Assembly: GCA_045599585.1 (NCBI GenBank)
Contig: JAZRWH010000069.1
Span: 1-64,000 of the forward strand
Length of the DNA: 64,000 bases
From: RGIG464 sp045599585
GTDB taxonomy: Bacteria > Myxococcota_A > Bradymonadia > UBA4248
Reading direction: 5' to 3'
A program made the translations under genes and the position numbers. The notes under the pieces were generated by a model. The model was not told the origin of the DNA, did no database searches, and was given only the letters and a program-made list of their open reading frames with translations. Shown here piece after piece: positions 45,471 to 53,064 of the stretch (positions within the stretch are counted from its first letter, which is position 1; each line of letters begins with the position of its first letter).

Positions 45471-46781
45471 TTAGGATTTGCTTGATTTTTTAGATGAAGC
45501 GCGTTTGCGGGGCGCTTTTTTATTGTCGCGTTCGTCGGTACGACCACGATCATTTTCGTTGGTCATTTCCATTGCTGTTTGATCCTCTTTGTTGTGATCT
45601 CCGTGGTGTTCTGCGCCAACTGCGCCGTGAGCTGCCGCACCAGAAGCAGTGGCCGCGCCAGCAACTGCTGCAGCATGTGCCGCTGCGGCGTGCTCTGCTG
45701 CAACAACAGCTGCCGTCATGTGGTCGCCGCCACCACCACCGTGATGGTGTCCGCCACCGCCCATCATGCGTTTTTCTTCTTCTTCACCAACGAGTGAAGC
45801 CAGTGCAGCATGCTCAGAATCTGTGAGTTCTTCTCCTGCTAGCAGCGCGTCTGCTAAATCAGAAAATCCTGCTTGCTCAGCTGCTGCTGCAAGAGCTTCG
45901 AGTTCAGCTTGTGCTTCGGGATCAATTGCCTCTTCGGCTTGTGCTTCGTTTTCTGCCATGACATCTGCAGTAGCTTCAGCTTCTCCGCCAATTTCTGCAT
46001 CAGGTTCGCCACTAACGATAGCTTCAGCGCTCGCTTCGGCAGGGGGAGGAATAAATTCCTGTTCCTCTTCTTCAGCAATAACTTCTGATTCAGCGTCTTG
46101 CGCTTGCTCAGATTCAGCATTTTCGGCGTTTTGCGCTTCTGCATTCTCGGCGTTTTCTGGATTTTCAGTATTATTTTCGTTGTCGCCGTTATTTTCACCT
46201 TCTGGAGCTGGCGCAGCATGAGAGGCCAGACGAATGGGAATTGCTTTGTTCATCATGGCATAAAGTTGCGCGCCAAGCGTTTCGTACTGCTCCATTTCGG
46301 CGCTCATCTGCGCTTTAAAAGACTCGATCGTTTGGTCAATCGAGTCTTTGGTTTGGTTGAGCGAAAACGACGTAAGCTTTAGACGGCTGTTTGCACCAGA
46401 TTGGGATTTGGATAGTGAACCAAGAAGCGAACTGTAACTTCCAAAGAGTTCAGTAAATTTGCTTCGAACGCTTTCCATCCCCATGAGCGTTTGTGTCATG
46501 TTTGCCATGAGCGCTTCCATGGCTTGGTACTCTGCCGAGATTTCTGCCAATTTGCCTTCTCTACCTTTACACTCGCCCTGTACAGGTTTGAGGTTTAAGA
46601 CTTTTTCGGCAGAGTACTTAGAAAAAGATCTTTCGAGACGGCGAAGCATCTGTTCAATTTGTTGAAGCTGTGCATCGCTTATCGTTTTTGCATCAGATTG
46701 TTTGGCGGCTTGCAGCACTTCTTCGAGCTGTTCCGTCGTGAGGTTCATCGATTTAAAAGTATCTTTAAGCTCAGCTGCCAT
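45471..46781 (-). CDS. Coiled-coil protein with acidic, Gly/His and Lys-rich tails
   Basis: 436 residues from ATG 46781, with AGGAGG seven bases upstream. Residues ~1-190 are helical/coiled coil (LTTEQLEEVLQAAKQSD, QIEQMLRRLERSF). Then come an Asn/Glu-rich acidic stretch, a helical acidic part, a Gly/His cluster (GGGGHHHGGGGGDH) that could bind metal, an Ala/His-rich part and a Lys/Ser tail (KKAPRKRASSKKSSKS) like histone H1-type tails. No signal peptide. A nucleic-acid- or partner-binding scaffold is possible; function unknown. Confidence 0.65.
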   Translation of the reverse strand: MAAELKDTFKSMNLTTEQLEEVLQAAKQSDAKTISDAQLQQIEQMLRRLERSFSKYSAEKVLNLKPVQGECKGREGKLAEISAEYQAMEALMANMTQTLMGMESVRSKFTELFGSYSSLLGSLSKSQSGANSRLKLTSFSLNQTKDSIDQTIESFKAQMSAEMEQYETLGAQLYAMMNKAIPIRLASHAAPAPEGENNGDNENNTENPENAENAEAQNAENAESEQAQDAESEVIAEEEEQEFIPPPAEASAEAIVSGEPDAEIGGEAEATADVMAENEAQAEEAIDPEAQAELEALAAAAEQAGFSDLADALLAGEELTDSEHAALASLVGEEEEKRMMGGGGHHHGGGGGDHMTAAVVAAEHAAAAHAAAVAGAATASGAAAHGAVGAEHHGDHNKEDQTAMEMTNENDRGRTDERDNKKAPRKRASSKKSSKS

Positions 46782-47183
46782 AGCAGTCCTCCTCGTGGGT
46801 AATCTGCAGTTCAAATCCTATTTTGCGCACGTTTTGTTTCGTGTCAACGTTCAGAACAATCCTGAGTACAATTTAAAAGCATATTGTCGGAATGCCGAAG
46901 CTCTTGAGATACCTTCATGTGATACAAAGCCTACGAATGGCGTTGGTGGTTGAGAATTGTACAATGATAATAATAAGAAGCGAGACGGCTTATACGCCCA
47001 AAGAAAACACACAATGTGTACAAATGTAGGCCTAAAACCCTTGTACGACGCGGATTTCTGCTCATTTTATGTATATTTAAGAGTTGAGGCAAAGCGCAAA
47101 TGCGCGTAAGATACAGGAGCTTGTTTTGTAGCGCCTATCGTTTGGCGCGTTTATTTTTCCCAATTGACAAGGAGTTAATTGTC
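46782..47183. other. Divergent intergenic region with a leader hairpin
   Basis: About 400 bp between divergent genes. Near 47131-47157 GCGCC and GGCGC form a short stem followed by GTTTATTTTT, 27 bases before the P-loop gene start: a possible attenuator or leader terminator. Nothing else recognised. Confidence 0.35.
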
Positions 47184-47921
47184 ATGAGCAGCACGTTTGA
47201 TCACATTCTTCTCAATGGACGTCCCGGCGGCGGCAAATCTGAACTTATCGATTTTATCCGCAATACGCCGCTTGAAAAAAGAAAAGAGCTGTTCCACATC
47301 GGCGATATCGTCTTTGAAGATGACTTTGTGTGGCTTTGGGAGAAATTCACAGAGGATGACCTCTGGGAAGAGCTCGGCTATCCGCGCCTTTATTCGCGCA
47401 AACACGAACTTGGCTACGTTCAGTTCGATGATCAAAATTCCGATCACCCGCTTCTTGACCTCTGCTGCAAGAAATTCAACGTGATGATCAAAAACAAATA
47501 CATCGACAAACCCGGTTTCTATGATGACCACACGCTCTTCATCGAATTTGCTCGCGGTATGGCCGATGGTGGATACAAACACGTCTATGACCTTTTGAGC
47601 GACGACGTTCTCAAACGCTCTGCAATCCTTTACGTTCAGGTTTCGTTCGCCGAATCCAAACGTAAAAACGATGCGCGCTACAAAGAATGGGCCAAAGGTT
47701 CGATTCTCTCTCACTCCCTCCCCGAAGAAAGCCTCATCCGCTTCAGCGAGTCGGATGACTGGGAAGAACTCACGGGCGGCAAAGAATCCGGTTACATCAA
47801 CATTCGCGGCATTGAAATCCCGTTCGTTACCATGAACAACGAACCCGAACTCAAATCCGGCCCCGAACTCGATGCCCGTTACAATCGTGCCTTGAGCCTC
47901 CTCAAATCGTTGGCTAAGTAA
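47184..47921 (+). CDS. P-loop NTPase/kinase-like protein of unknown role
   Basis: 245 residues from ATG 47184, with AAGGAG ten bases upstream. The N-terminus holds a Walker A-like loop LLNGRPGGGKSELIDF; acidic residues of DIVFEDDFVWLW and DDHTLFIEF could serve as a metal-binding Walker B. The size and single domain fit nucleoside/deoxynucleoside-kinase-like or other small P-loop proteins, but no subfamily motif was recognised. Monocistronic with its own terminator. Confidence 0.6.
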   Translation: MSSTFDHILLNGRPGGGKSELIDFIRNTPLEKRKELFHIGDIVFEDDFVWLWEKFTEDDLWEELGYPRLYSRKHELGYVQFDDQNSDHPLLDLCCKKFNVMIKNKYIDKPGFYDDHTLFIEFARGMADGGYKHVYDLLSDDVLKRSAILYVQVSFAESKRKNDARYKEWAKGSILSHSLPEESLIRFSESDDWEELTGGKESGYINIRGIEIPFVTMNNEPELKSGPELDARYNRALSLLKSLAK

Positions 47922-47935
47922 TTTCGATTATTATT

Positions 47936-47967
47936 AAAAAGCGCGGTAAGCTTTTTGCCGCGCTTTT
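47936..47967 (+). terminator. Rho-independent terminator
   Basis: AAAAGCGCGG pairs with CCGCGCTTTT around an 11-base loop after the P-loop gene. Confidence 0.8.
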
Positions 47968-48062
47968 GGTGTCTTATAACCGTGACAAGATGTCATCCCT
48001 TTTGATGACGCACTTTTGAGTTCAGGCAGAACTCTAGTCACACCACATCCACGGATGGAACA

Positions 48063-49349
48063 ATGGAAAAATTTATCATCGAAGGCGGGCATCAGCTCAG
48101 CGGTACGCTCACTCCCGGCGGCAATAAAAACGAAGTTCTCCCTGCGCTAGCGGCTAGCCTTTTGACGAACGAAGAAGTCATCTTGCATAACGTCCCGCGT
48201 ATCAAAGACGTTGAAGTGATGATGGAAATTATTCGCGATCTTGGCGGTGAAGCTGAATTTGACACCAATGAAGGCAATACCGTTCGTCTTTGTTGCGAAA
48301 ATATCAATAAAGCTGAACTGAGTGCTGATCTTTGTCGAAAAGTGCGTGCCTCGATCCTTTTTGCCGGTCCTATGCTGGCCCGCAAACACGAGATACACCT
48401 CCCCCCTCCGGGCGGTGACGTCATTGGTCGCCGCAGACTCGATACGCACTTCTTGGCGTTTCATGGCCTCGGCGCTGATATCGAAATCGGCGATTCCTAT
48501 CACATGAAGGCCAAACACCTTTCGGCAAGCGACGTCTTCTTTGACGAACCTTCCGTAACAGCAACCGAAAACGCCGTCATGGCAGCCGTCTTGGCTCGCG
48601 GCGAAACGGTTTTGCGCAATGTCGCTTGCGAACCGCACGTCGAAGGCCTGTGCCGAATGCTTTCGAGTATGGGCGCCTACATTAAAGGTATTGGCTCGAA
48701 TACGCTTACTATCCACGGCACCGGCGGTCTGCACGGTACCGAACATACCATCGGCTCCGATTACCTCGAGATCGGTTCCTATATCGGACTCGCTGCTACG
48801 ACCCATTCCGAGATTCATATCGAAAATGTCCGTATGTCCGACATGCGTAAAATCCGCATGGTCTTCGAAAAACTCGGTATCCGCATCGAACCCGAAGGCA
48901 CTGGCATCCGCGTCCCCGCCGATCAGGACATGAACATTAAACTCGATCTGCACGACGCCATTCCAACAATCGACGACGCACCATGGCCTGGTTATCCCAC
49001 CGACCTCATGAGCATCGCCATTACTGTTGCAACGCAATGCCACGGAAATGTCATTTTCTTCGAAAAAATGTTCGAAGGTCGAATGTTCTTCGTTGATTCG
49101 CTGGTCGCAATGGGCGCAAAGATCATCTTGTGCGATCCGCACCGCGTCGTTGTCGCTGGTCGCAGCCGACTTTGGGGCACGCGCCTCGAATCGCCGGACG
49201 TCCGCGCAGGTATGGCCCTCCTCATCGCAGCCCTCAGTGCTGAAGGCCAATCCTCCATCTATAATATTCGCCAAATCGATCGCGGGTACGAACGCGTTGA
49301 CGAAAAATTGCGTTCCCTCGGTGCGCATATCGAACGCGTGTCCATCTAA
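48063..49349 (+). CDS. murA: UDP-N-acetylglucosamine 1-carboxyvinyltransferase
   Basis: 428 residues, normal for MurA, the first committed step of peptidoglycan synthesis (adds enolpyruvate from PEP to UDP-GlcNAc). Family blocks: GTLTPGGNKNEVLPALAA at the start (Lys22 in GGNKN), RASILFAGPML, and the DLMSIAI and RMFFVDSL regions. The active-site loop reads PPPGGDVIGRR, so Asp119 replaces the usual fosfomycin-reactive Cys. This swap is known in mycobacterial, chlamydial and Borrelia MurA, which are active and fosfomycin-resistant. The start is supported by GGATGGAACA before the ATG. Confidence 0.93.
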   Translation: MEKFIIEGGHQLSGTLTPGGNKNEVLPALAASLLTNEEVILHNVPRIKDVEVMMEIIRDLGGEAEFDTNEGNTVRLCCENINKAELSADLCRKVRASILFAGPMLARKHEIHLPPPGGDVIGRRRLDTHFLAFHGLGADIEIGDSYHMKAKHLSASDVFFDEPSVTATENAVMAAVLARGETVLRNVACEPHVEGLCRMLSSMGAYIKGIGSNTLTIHGTGGLHGTEHTIGSDYLEIGSYIGLAATTHSEIHIENVRMSDMRKIRMVFEKLGIRIEPEGTGIRVPADQDMNIKLDLHDAIPTIDDAPWPGYPTDLMSIAITVATQCHGNVIFFEKMFEGRMFFVDSLVAMGAKIILCDPHRVVVAGRSRLWGTRLESPDVRAGMALLIAALSAEGQSSIYNIRQIDRGYERVDEKLRSLGAHIERVSI

Positions 49350-49371
49350 ACCTCGACACGGTTTGTCTTAT

Positions 49372-49413
49372 GCGGAACAAAGCGGCTTATGTCGCTTTTC
49401 CGCGTTTTTTTTT
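49372..49413 (+). terminator. Terminator after murA
   Basis: GCGGAACAAAGCGGC and GTCGCTTTTCCGC form an imperfect stem, followed by a long T run. Confidence 0.75.
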
Positions 49414-49449
49414 ACATTCTTACGTGTCGCTTGCGTTTTATCTTTGTGA

Positions 49450-49550
49450 GCTCAGCTTTTGCCTTGCGGCAATACGCCGAGCTTTTCGCGCCTATGCCTC
49501 TCGGCATACGGCGCTTTGCGCGGGCTATGGCGACAGCCATACGCCCGCGC
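49450..49550. repeat. Three tandem bulged hairpins after murA
   Basis: 49489-49513: CGCC, TATGCC/GGCATA, unpaired C, GGCG. 49518-49550: GCGCGGGC, TATGGC/GCCATA, unpaired C, GCCCGCGC. A less perfect one precedes them (~49450-49482; TTTTGCC/GGCAATA). All fit the REP-like core on the minus strand, without G5 flanks. Confidence 0.7.
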
Positions 49551-49655
49551 CTCCGACTTGTAAATGCACTTGCTTAAGATGGGTGTCTTAGACTACATCA
49601 TGGTTACTGTTGCCGGACAGACCATTGCAAAATACTGTGACGGATAACATAATAG

Positions 49656-49747
49656 GCTTCCATAATGACATCATTAAAACGAATTGCTTGTATAATAATT
49701 AAGCTTCCGTAATGACATCATTAAAACGAATTGTTTGTATAATGATG
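49656..49747 (+). repeat. Tandem 47-bp direct repeat ahead of a lipoprotein gene
   Basis: Two near-identical copies (49656 and 49703), each with CTTCC.TAATGACATCATT, AAAACGAATTG.TTG and TATAAT. TATAAT in each looks like a -10 element; TGACATCA could be part of an operator. They end about 25 bases before the lipoprotein start. Confidence 0.75.
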
Positions 49748-49772
49748 TGGCTGTAATATTAATTTAAATATT

Positions 49773-51101
49773 ATGAATTTCCAAACGCATCTCATTCTCT
49801 GTTCGACAGTCTTATTCTTTGTTACTGGATGTCAAAAGAATATCCAACGTAATACTACAAACCCAGGAGAAATCTTCTCTACAATACAGTCAATTTGTCC
49901 TAGAGATAGAAGTCTGGATTATGACGATGCGTATGAGGTGTTTCATTATAGACAAGAATCTACGGAAGGCATCGCTTGTGATGATGGAAAGCTCTATTGC
50001 TATGGGCAGGATAATGAGCCTATTGTTCAGCCACAACCGCCCGATGGCTGGCAATGTCGGTATGTCGCTAGTATGCCTGGCAAAGAAAAGTATCTGCGCG
50101 AATATATGTATTATAAGGAAATACCATTTCAGCAGCCTTATGAATCTGATTATCATCGATATATACGTAAATATACGCAATGGGCTTATATGAAGGCTTG
50201 GGTCTGTGAACAGGAAGCCGGTTGTTTATGTGGAGAAAACGCATGTCCTCAAAACGGCCTCTGCGTTGAAGGACAATGTTATTGCCATGACGAACGCTAT
50301 TCTGATGGCAAATGTTCTCTGGTTCAACCCTTGATCGAACATGCATACGGTTTCGAAGATGGTTTTGTCGAGGTTGAAGAAGAATCAAGGTATGATGACG
50401 AAGATTTAGATCATGATCATGCAATTGATATAACATCATTAGAAGAAGATTGGATGGCATCGTCTCAGCATGATTATCCACGTCGAGAAATCAATGGCAA
50501 ATGGATTCAGTATGGCAGTGTCGTGACGTATAGCTACGAACTCGTTGGCCCGGATGAAGGCGAAGATCTCCGCTATGATCGTAAAATACAATTTCCAACC
50601 GACGCAGTATGGTATGATATATTAACAAATCAGACTGCGCAGGAATGTGATCACTTTCCGATACCTGATAATGTCGAAGATTATGTTTGTACATTCGATG
50701 CTCGCGAAGACGGATGTCACGAAGCTTCGCAAATGTATGTTGGTTCAGCTGGATTTCGTTGCATTAAACCGGATGGCTGCAGATGCGGCAATAGAACCAT
50801 TCCAATGCATGCGGGTTGCCGTAATGGAAAAGTCGATTATGATGCTCTTTATCAAACGTTGGCTTGTCATCGTGAAATAAATTACTATTTTTCGGAAAGC
50901 GAATCTTATCTGTCGCAGTTGGTTGATAATAAGGGGTGGTGTCGATGTGGCCGATCAACGGTGCCGCCCAATATGAAGGGTTATTTTTGTGATCATTCTG
51001 GAATGGTATGCAAACGCAAAGCGGGCTGTGCGTGTGGTGACGCTGTATGTCAGTATGACGAAACGTGCCTCAAACCTGGTGAATGTAAAAAATACGAGTG
51101 A
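49773..51101 (+). CDS. Cysteine-rich lipoprotein in an AT-rich island
   Basis: 442 residues. Lipobox VTGC anchors Cys20. Four copies of a cysteine unit built on GCxCG can be seen: EAGCLCGENACPQNGLC, PDGCRCGNRTIPMHAGC, KGWCRCGRSTVPPN and KAGCACGDAVCQYDETC. Between them lie acidic, Tyr-rich stretches (EEESRYDDEDLDHDHAID). Codon use is more AT-rich than in neighbouring genes and small mobile elements lie just downstream, suggesting recent arrival. Surface function unknown. A tandem promoter-like repeat precedes it. Confidence 0.7.
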   Translation: MNFQTHLILCSTVLFFVTGCQKNIQRNTTNPGEIFSTIQSICPRDRSLDYDDAYEVFHYRQESTEGIACDDGKLYCYGQDNEPIVQPQPPDGWQCRYVASMPGKEKYLREYMYYKEIPFQQPYESDYHRYIRKYTQWAYMKAWVCEQEAGCLCGENACPQNGLCVEGQCYCHDERYSDGKCSLVQPLIEHAYGFEDGFVEVEEESRYDDEDLDHDHAIDITSLEEDWMASSQHDYPRREINGKWIQYGSVVTYSYELVGPDEGEDLRYDRKIQFPTDAVWYDILTNQTAQECDHFPIPDNVEDYVCTFDAREDGCHEASQMYVGSAGFRCIKPDGCRCGNRTIPMHAGCRNGKVDYDALYQTLACHREINYYFSESESYLSQLVDNKGWCRCGRSTVPPNMKGYFCDHSGMVCKRKAGCACGDAVCQYDETCLKPGECKKYE

Positions 51102-51135
51102 TCACCGAGCGTTGAAATTTAAGTCTTTATTTGCA

Positions 51136-51221
51136 CGCGCGGGGATTTCAAAGGGGCGTCCGCGATACGACGGCCGTCCGCAAGACAGAATGAGCATTAA
51201 AAAAGTATAAAATTCTGTAAC
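51136..51221 (-). repeat. MITE-like element, copy 3 (partial)
   Basis: Minus-orientation blocks GCGCGGGGATTTCAAAGGGG, CGTCCGCGATACGACG, CCGTCCGCAAGACAGAAT and GTATAAAATTCTGTAAC. The CAGTG end is lost. Confidence 0.6.
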
Positions 51222-51232
51222 AAACTCAATTT

Positions 51233-51437
51233 ATTATAATTGATAATAAATGTACTTGTGTAGTAAGTAATAGCTTAATGTATTATTGTTGTAGCCACAG
51301 TTCTTGTGAGAATTAATCGGCTGGAAGCCGATGTTTTGCTTAACCTGGGGTATGGCGCAAAGCGCCATGCCTCCGGATGTAATGCTATTTCCAAAAACTG
51401 CGGCTGGATGCCGCTGCGATGTAGTCTTTTAAATTCT
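51233..51437. other. Non-coding stretch with small hairpins
   Basis: No gene seen. Short palindromes ATCGGCT-GGA-AGCCGAT, GGTATGGCGC-AAA-GCGCCATGCC and GCGGC-TGGAT-GCCGC occur within 120 bp; the middle one resembles the bulged hairpin family. Confidence 0.5.
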
Positions 51438-51446
51438 ATCCATAAC

Positions 51447-51555
51447 CACTGCTGTCCCCTTTGGGCCGTCCGCAGGACAGAATAAGAAAAGTATAAAATT
51501 CTGTAACGAGCGCATTTCGTTAAAGTTAATGAGAATATGTTGTGGGACAGCAGTG
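51447..51555 (-). mobile_element. MITE-like element with 12-bp inverted ends and 9-bp target duplication
   Basis: 109 bp bounded by CACTGCTGTCCC (51447-51458) and its exact complement GGGACAGCAGTG (51544-51555). ATCCATAAC occurs directly on both sides (51438-51446 and 51556-51564), a perfect 9-bp target-site duplication. It contains no gene and shares its core with the copies at 1613, 2272, 51136 and 60101. Confidence 0.88.
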
Positions 51556-51718
51556 ATCCATAACAATAAAATTCGTTTAATGAGAAGAATGGTATGAATA
51601 TTAATATTTATAATATATAGTGTAAGTGTAAAATTAATGATGTGATGATTGTGTTATACATCAAAAATGGATTAATGGCTGAATGTATAACATCAATTGT
51701 AAGATTGAGTTATTTTGA

Positions 51719-51776
51719 GAGGGGGTAGCGGCGTATTAGCGAACGCTAATAGCCGCTCAGGGGGAGGCTTCCCCCT
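51719..51776 (+). repeat. REP-like double-hairpin element, compact copy
   Basis: GAGAGGGGGTAGCGGCGTAT, inner palindrome TAGCG-AA-CGCTA, ATAGCCGCTC, second hairpin GGGGGAGGCTTCCCCC and a short T run. It lies just past the stop of the minus-strand gene. Confidence 0.85.
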
Positions 51777-51783
51777 TTAAAAA

Positions 51784-53055
51784 TCAATCGAGCGAAATAG
51801 AGCGAATACGGGGATCTTCTTCGATCGAAAGTCGAAAACGATTATTAAGAAGATAGCGCAATTCGTCGGGCTCGGCGCAGACCTCGGGGAGTTGCCAGCC
51901 TGCAACGACGCAATTCTTTTCGAAATCCCAGAAGTGGAATTGGGAATCGGCAAGCAGCACGACGGAGACACCGAATCGTGTGGCATAGAACTGTCGAATA
52001 AAGGCGTTGCTCGTGACGTCAGTTTCGGAAATTCGCCAGCACATTGCGTCTGGGAGGTTATTGCCTTTAGAGTTAAGGTAGACGAATCCGTGCGTCCAAT
52101 CGACGCCGCAGTAGCAAGAAGTTATTTCTTTTCTAACAGAATCAGGAAGCTGCTCAAGGGCGAATTTCTTATCGCCGACAACTTGTTGACCATCCCAGAG
52201 GAAGGCCTGACCTGTTTCGTCGATGCTGACCGGGCCTTTTTCTGATAAAGCTACGCGCAAAACTCGCTTTTCGTGTACAAACTTCGTGTCCCAACTTCCG
52301 TCAGCGTGTAAAAATCGAACCTCGGCATTTTGCATCCCGCCACAGCAAGTCATCCAAGATTCGCCTGTAGAGACGCAATCGCCAAATAGGGTCTGTTGGA
52401 TGTTGATGAGGGGGGTGACTTTGGGCTGTCGTTCGACGTCCGAAAGGATGAAGCAATCGGGGGAGAGCGGAGCCATTTTGGGGGCAGTCATCACGAATAT
52501 TTCGCCTGTAGGGAGGCCTTCGCTAAGACCGACGATTTTCTCTTCAAAAGTGTAGATGGGCGTAAGCGTCGCATCATCGTTAATAAAGTAGAGTGTTTCG
52601 TCGACAGCGGCAACGGGGCGGAAGGCGACGCTAGAAACGCGCACGCCCGAGAGGCGCAGGCCGGTGCGGCGGACGGAAGAAAGGTCGACGGGAGGGAGCC
52701 AACCATCGCAGATGCTGCATCGCGTGATACGATCATCAATTGGCGTATAAATGATGCCCTGGGCGAACGCAGGCGCAAAACCGGTACGAATGGGATCGAG
52801 GGCATAACCACAGCCACGGCCTCGGTCGTGAATATCGATACCATTGAATTCTTTCCAGGTTCGTCTTCCAACATCGCGACCGTAGTGTTTCGCGATGCAG
52901 TCTAATAAAATAGAAGCTTCATAGATAGAGGCCGTTTTTTGAAGTGTGCGGGCACAAGAGACCCATGACGACACCTGGGGAATAGGACGAAGCTGCATAA
53001 AACGGCGGAGCGTCGTTTGGGCAGCCCGAGAACACTGACCAATTGTAATAATCAT
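51784..53055 (-). CDS. Unknown protein, partner gene of the lidless Hsp70
   Basis: 423 residues without signal peptide. The first ~130 residues are mixed and include CSICDGW; the remainder is made of short beta strands with WD40/propeller-like spacing (GEIFVMTAPKMAPLSPDCFI, GQAFLWDGQQVVGDKKFALE, SQFHFWDFEKNCVVAGW). It starts ten bases after the stop of the Hsp70 gene, so the two are co-transcribed and probably work together, perhaps as a client-binding or regulatory partner (inference). No J-domain or GrpE-like region is present. Confidence 0.55.
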   Translation of the reverse strand: MIITIGQCSRAAQTTLRRFMQLRPIPQVSSWVSCARTLQKTASIYEASILLDCIAKHYGRDVGRRTWKEFNGIDIHDRGRGCGYALDPIRTGFAPAFAQGIIYTPIDDRITRCSICDGWLPPVDLSSVRRTGLRLSGVRVSSVAFRPVAAVDETLYFINDDATLTPIYTFEEKIVGLSEGLPTGEIFVMTAPKMAPLSPDCFILSDVERQPKVTPLINIQQTLFGDCVSTGESWMTCCGGMQNAEVRFLHADGSWDTKFVHEKRVLRVALSEKGPVSIDETGQAFLWDGQQVVGDKKFALEQLPDSVRKEITSCYCGVDWTHGFVYLNSKGNNLPDAMCWRISETDVTSNAFIRQFYATRFGVSVVLLADSQFHFWDFEKNCVVAGWQLPEVCAEPDELRYLLNNRFRLSIEEDPRIRSISLD

Positions 53056-53064
53056 AGCTGTTGT

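Noticed and set aside
48147..49328. 393-codon minus-strand open frame opposite murA
   Set aside because: It lies wholly within murA, has no family resemblance and follows from the codon bias of the sense gene.
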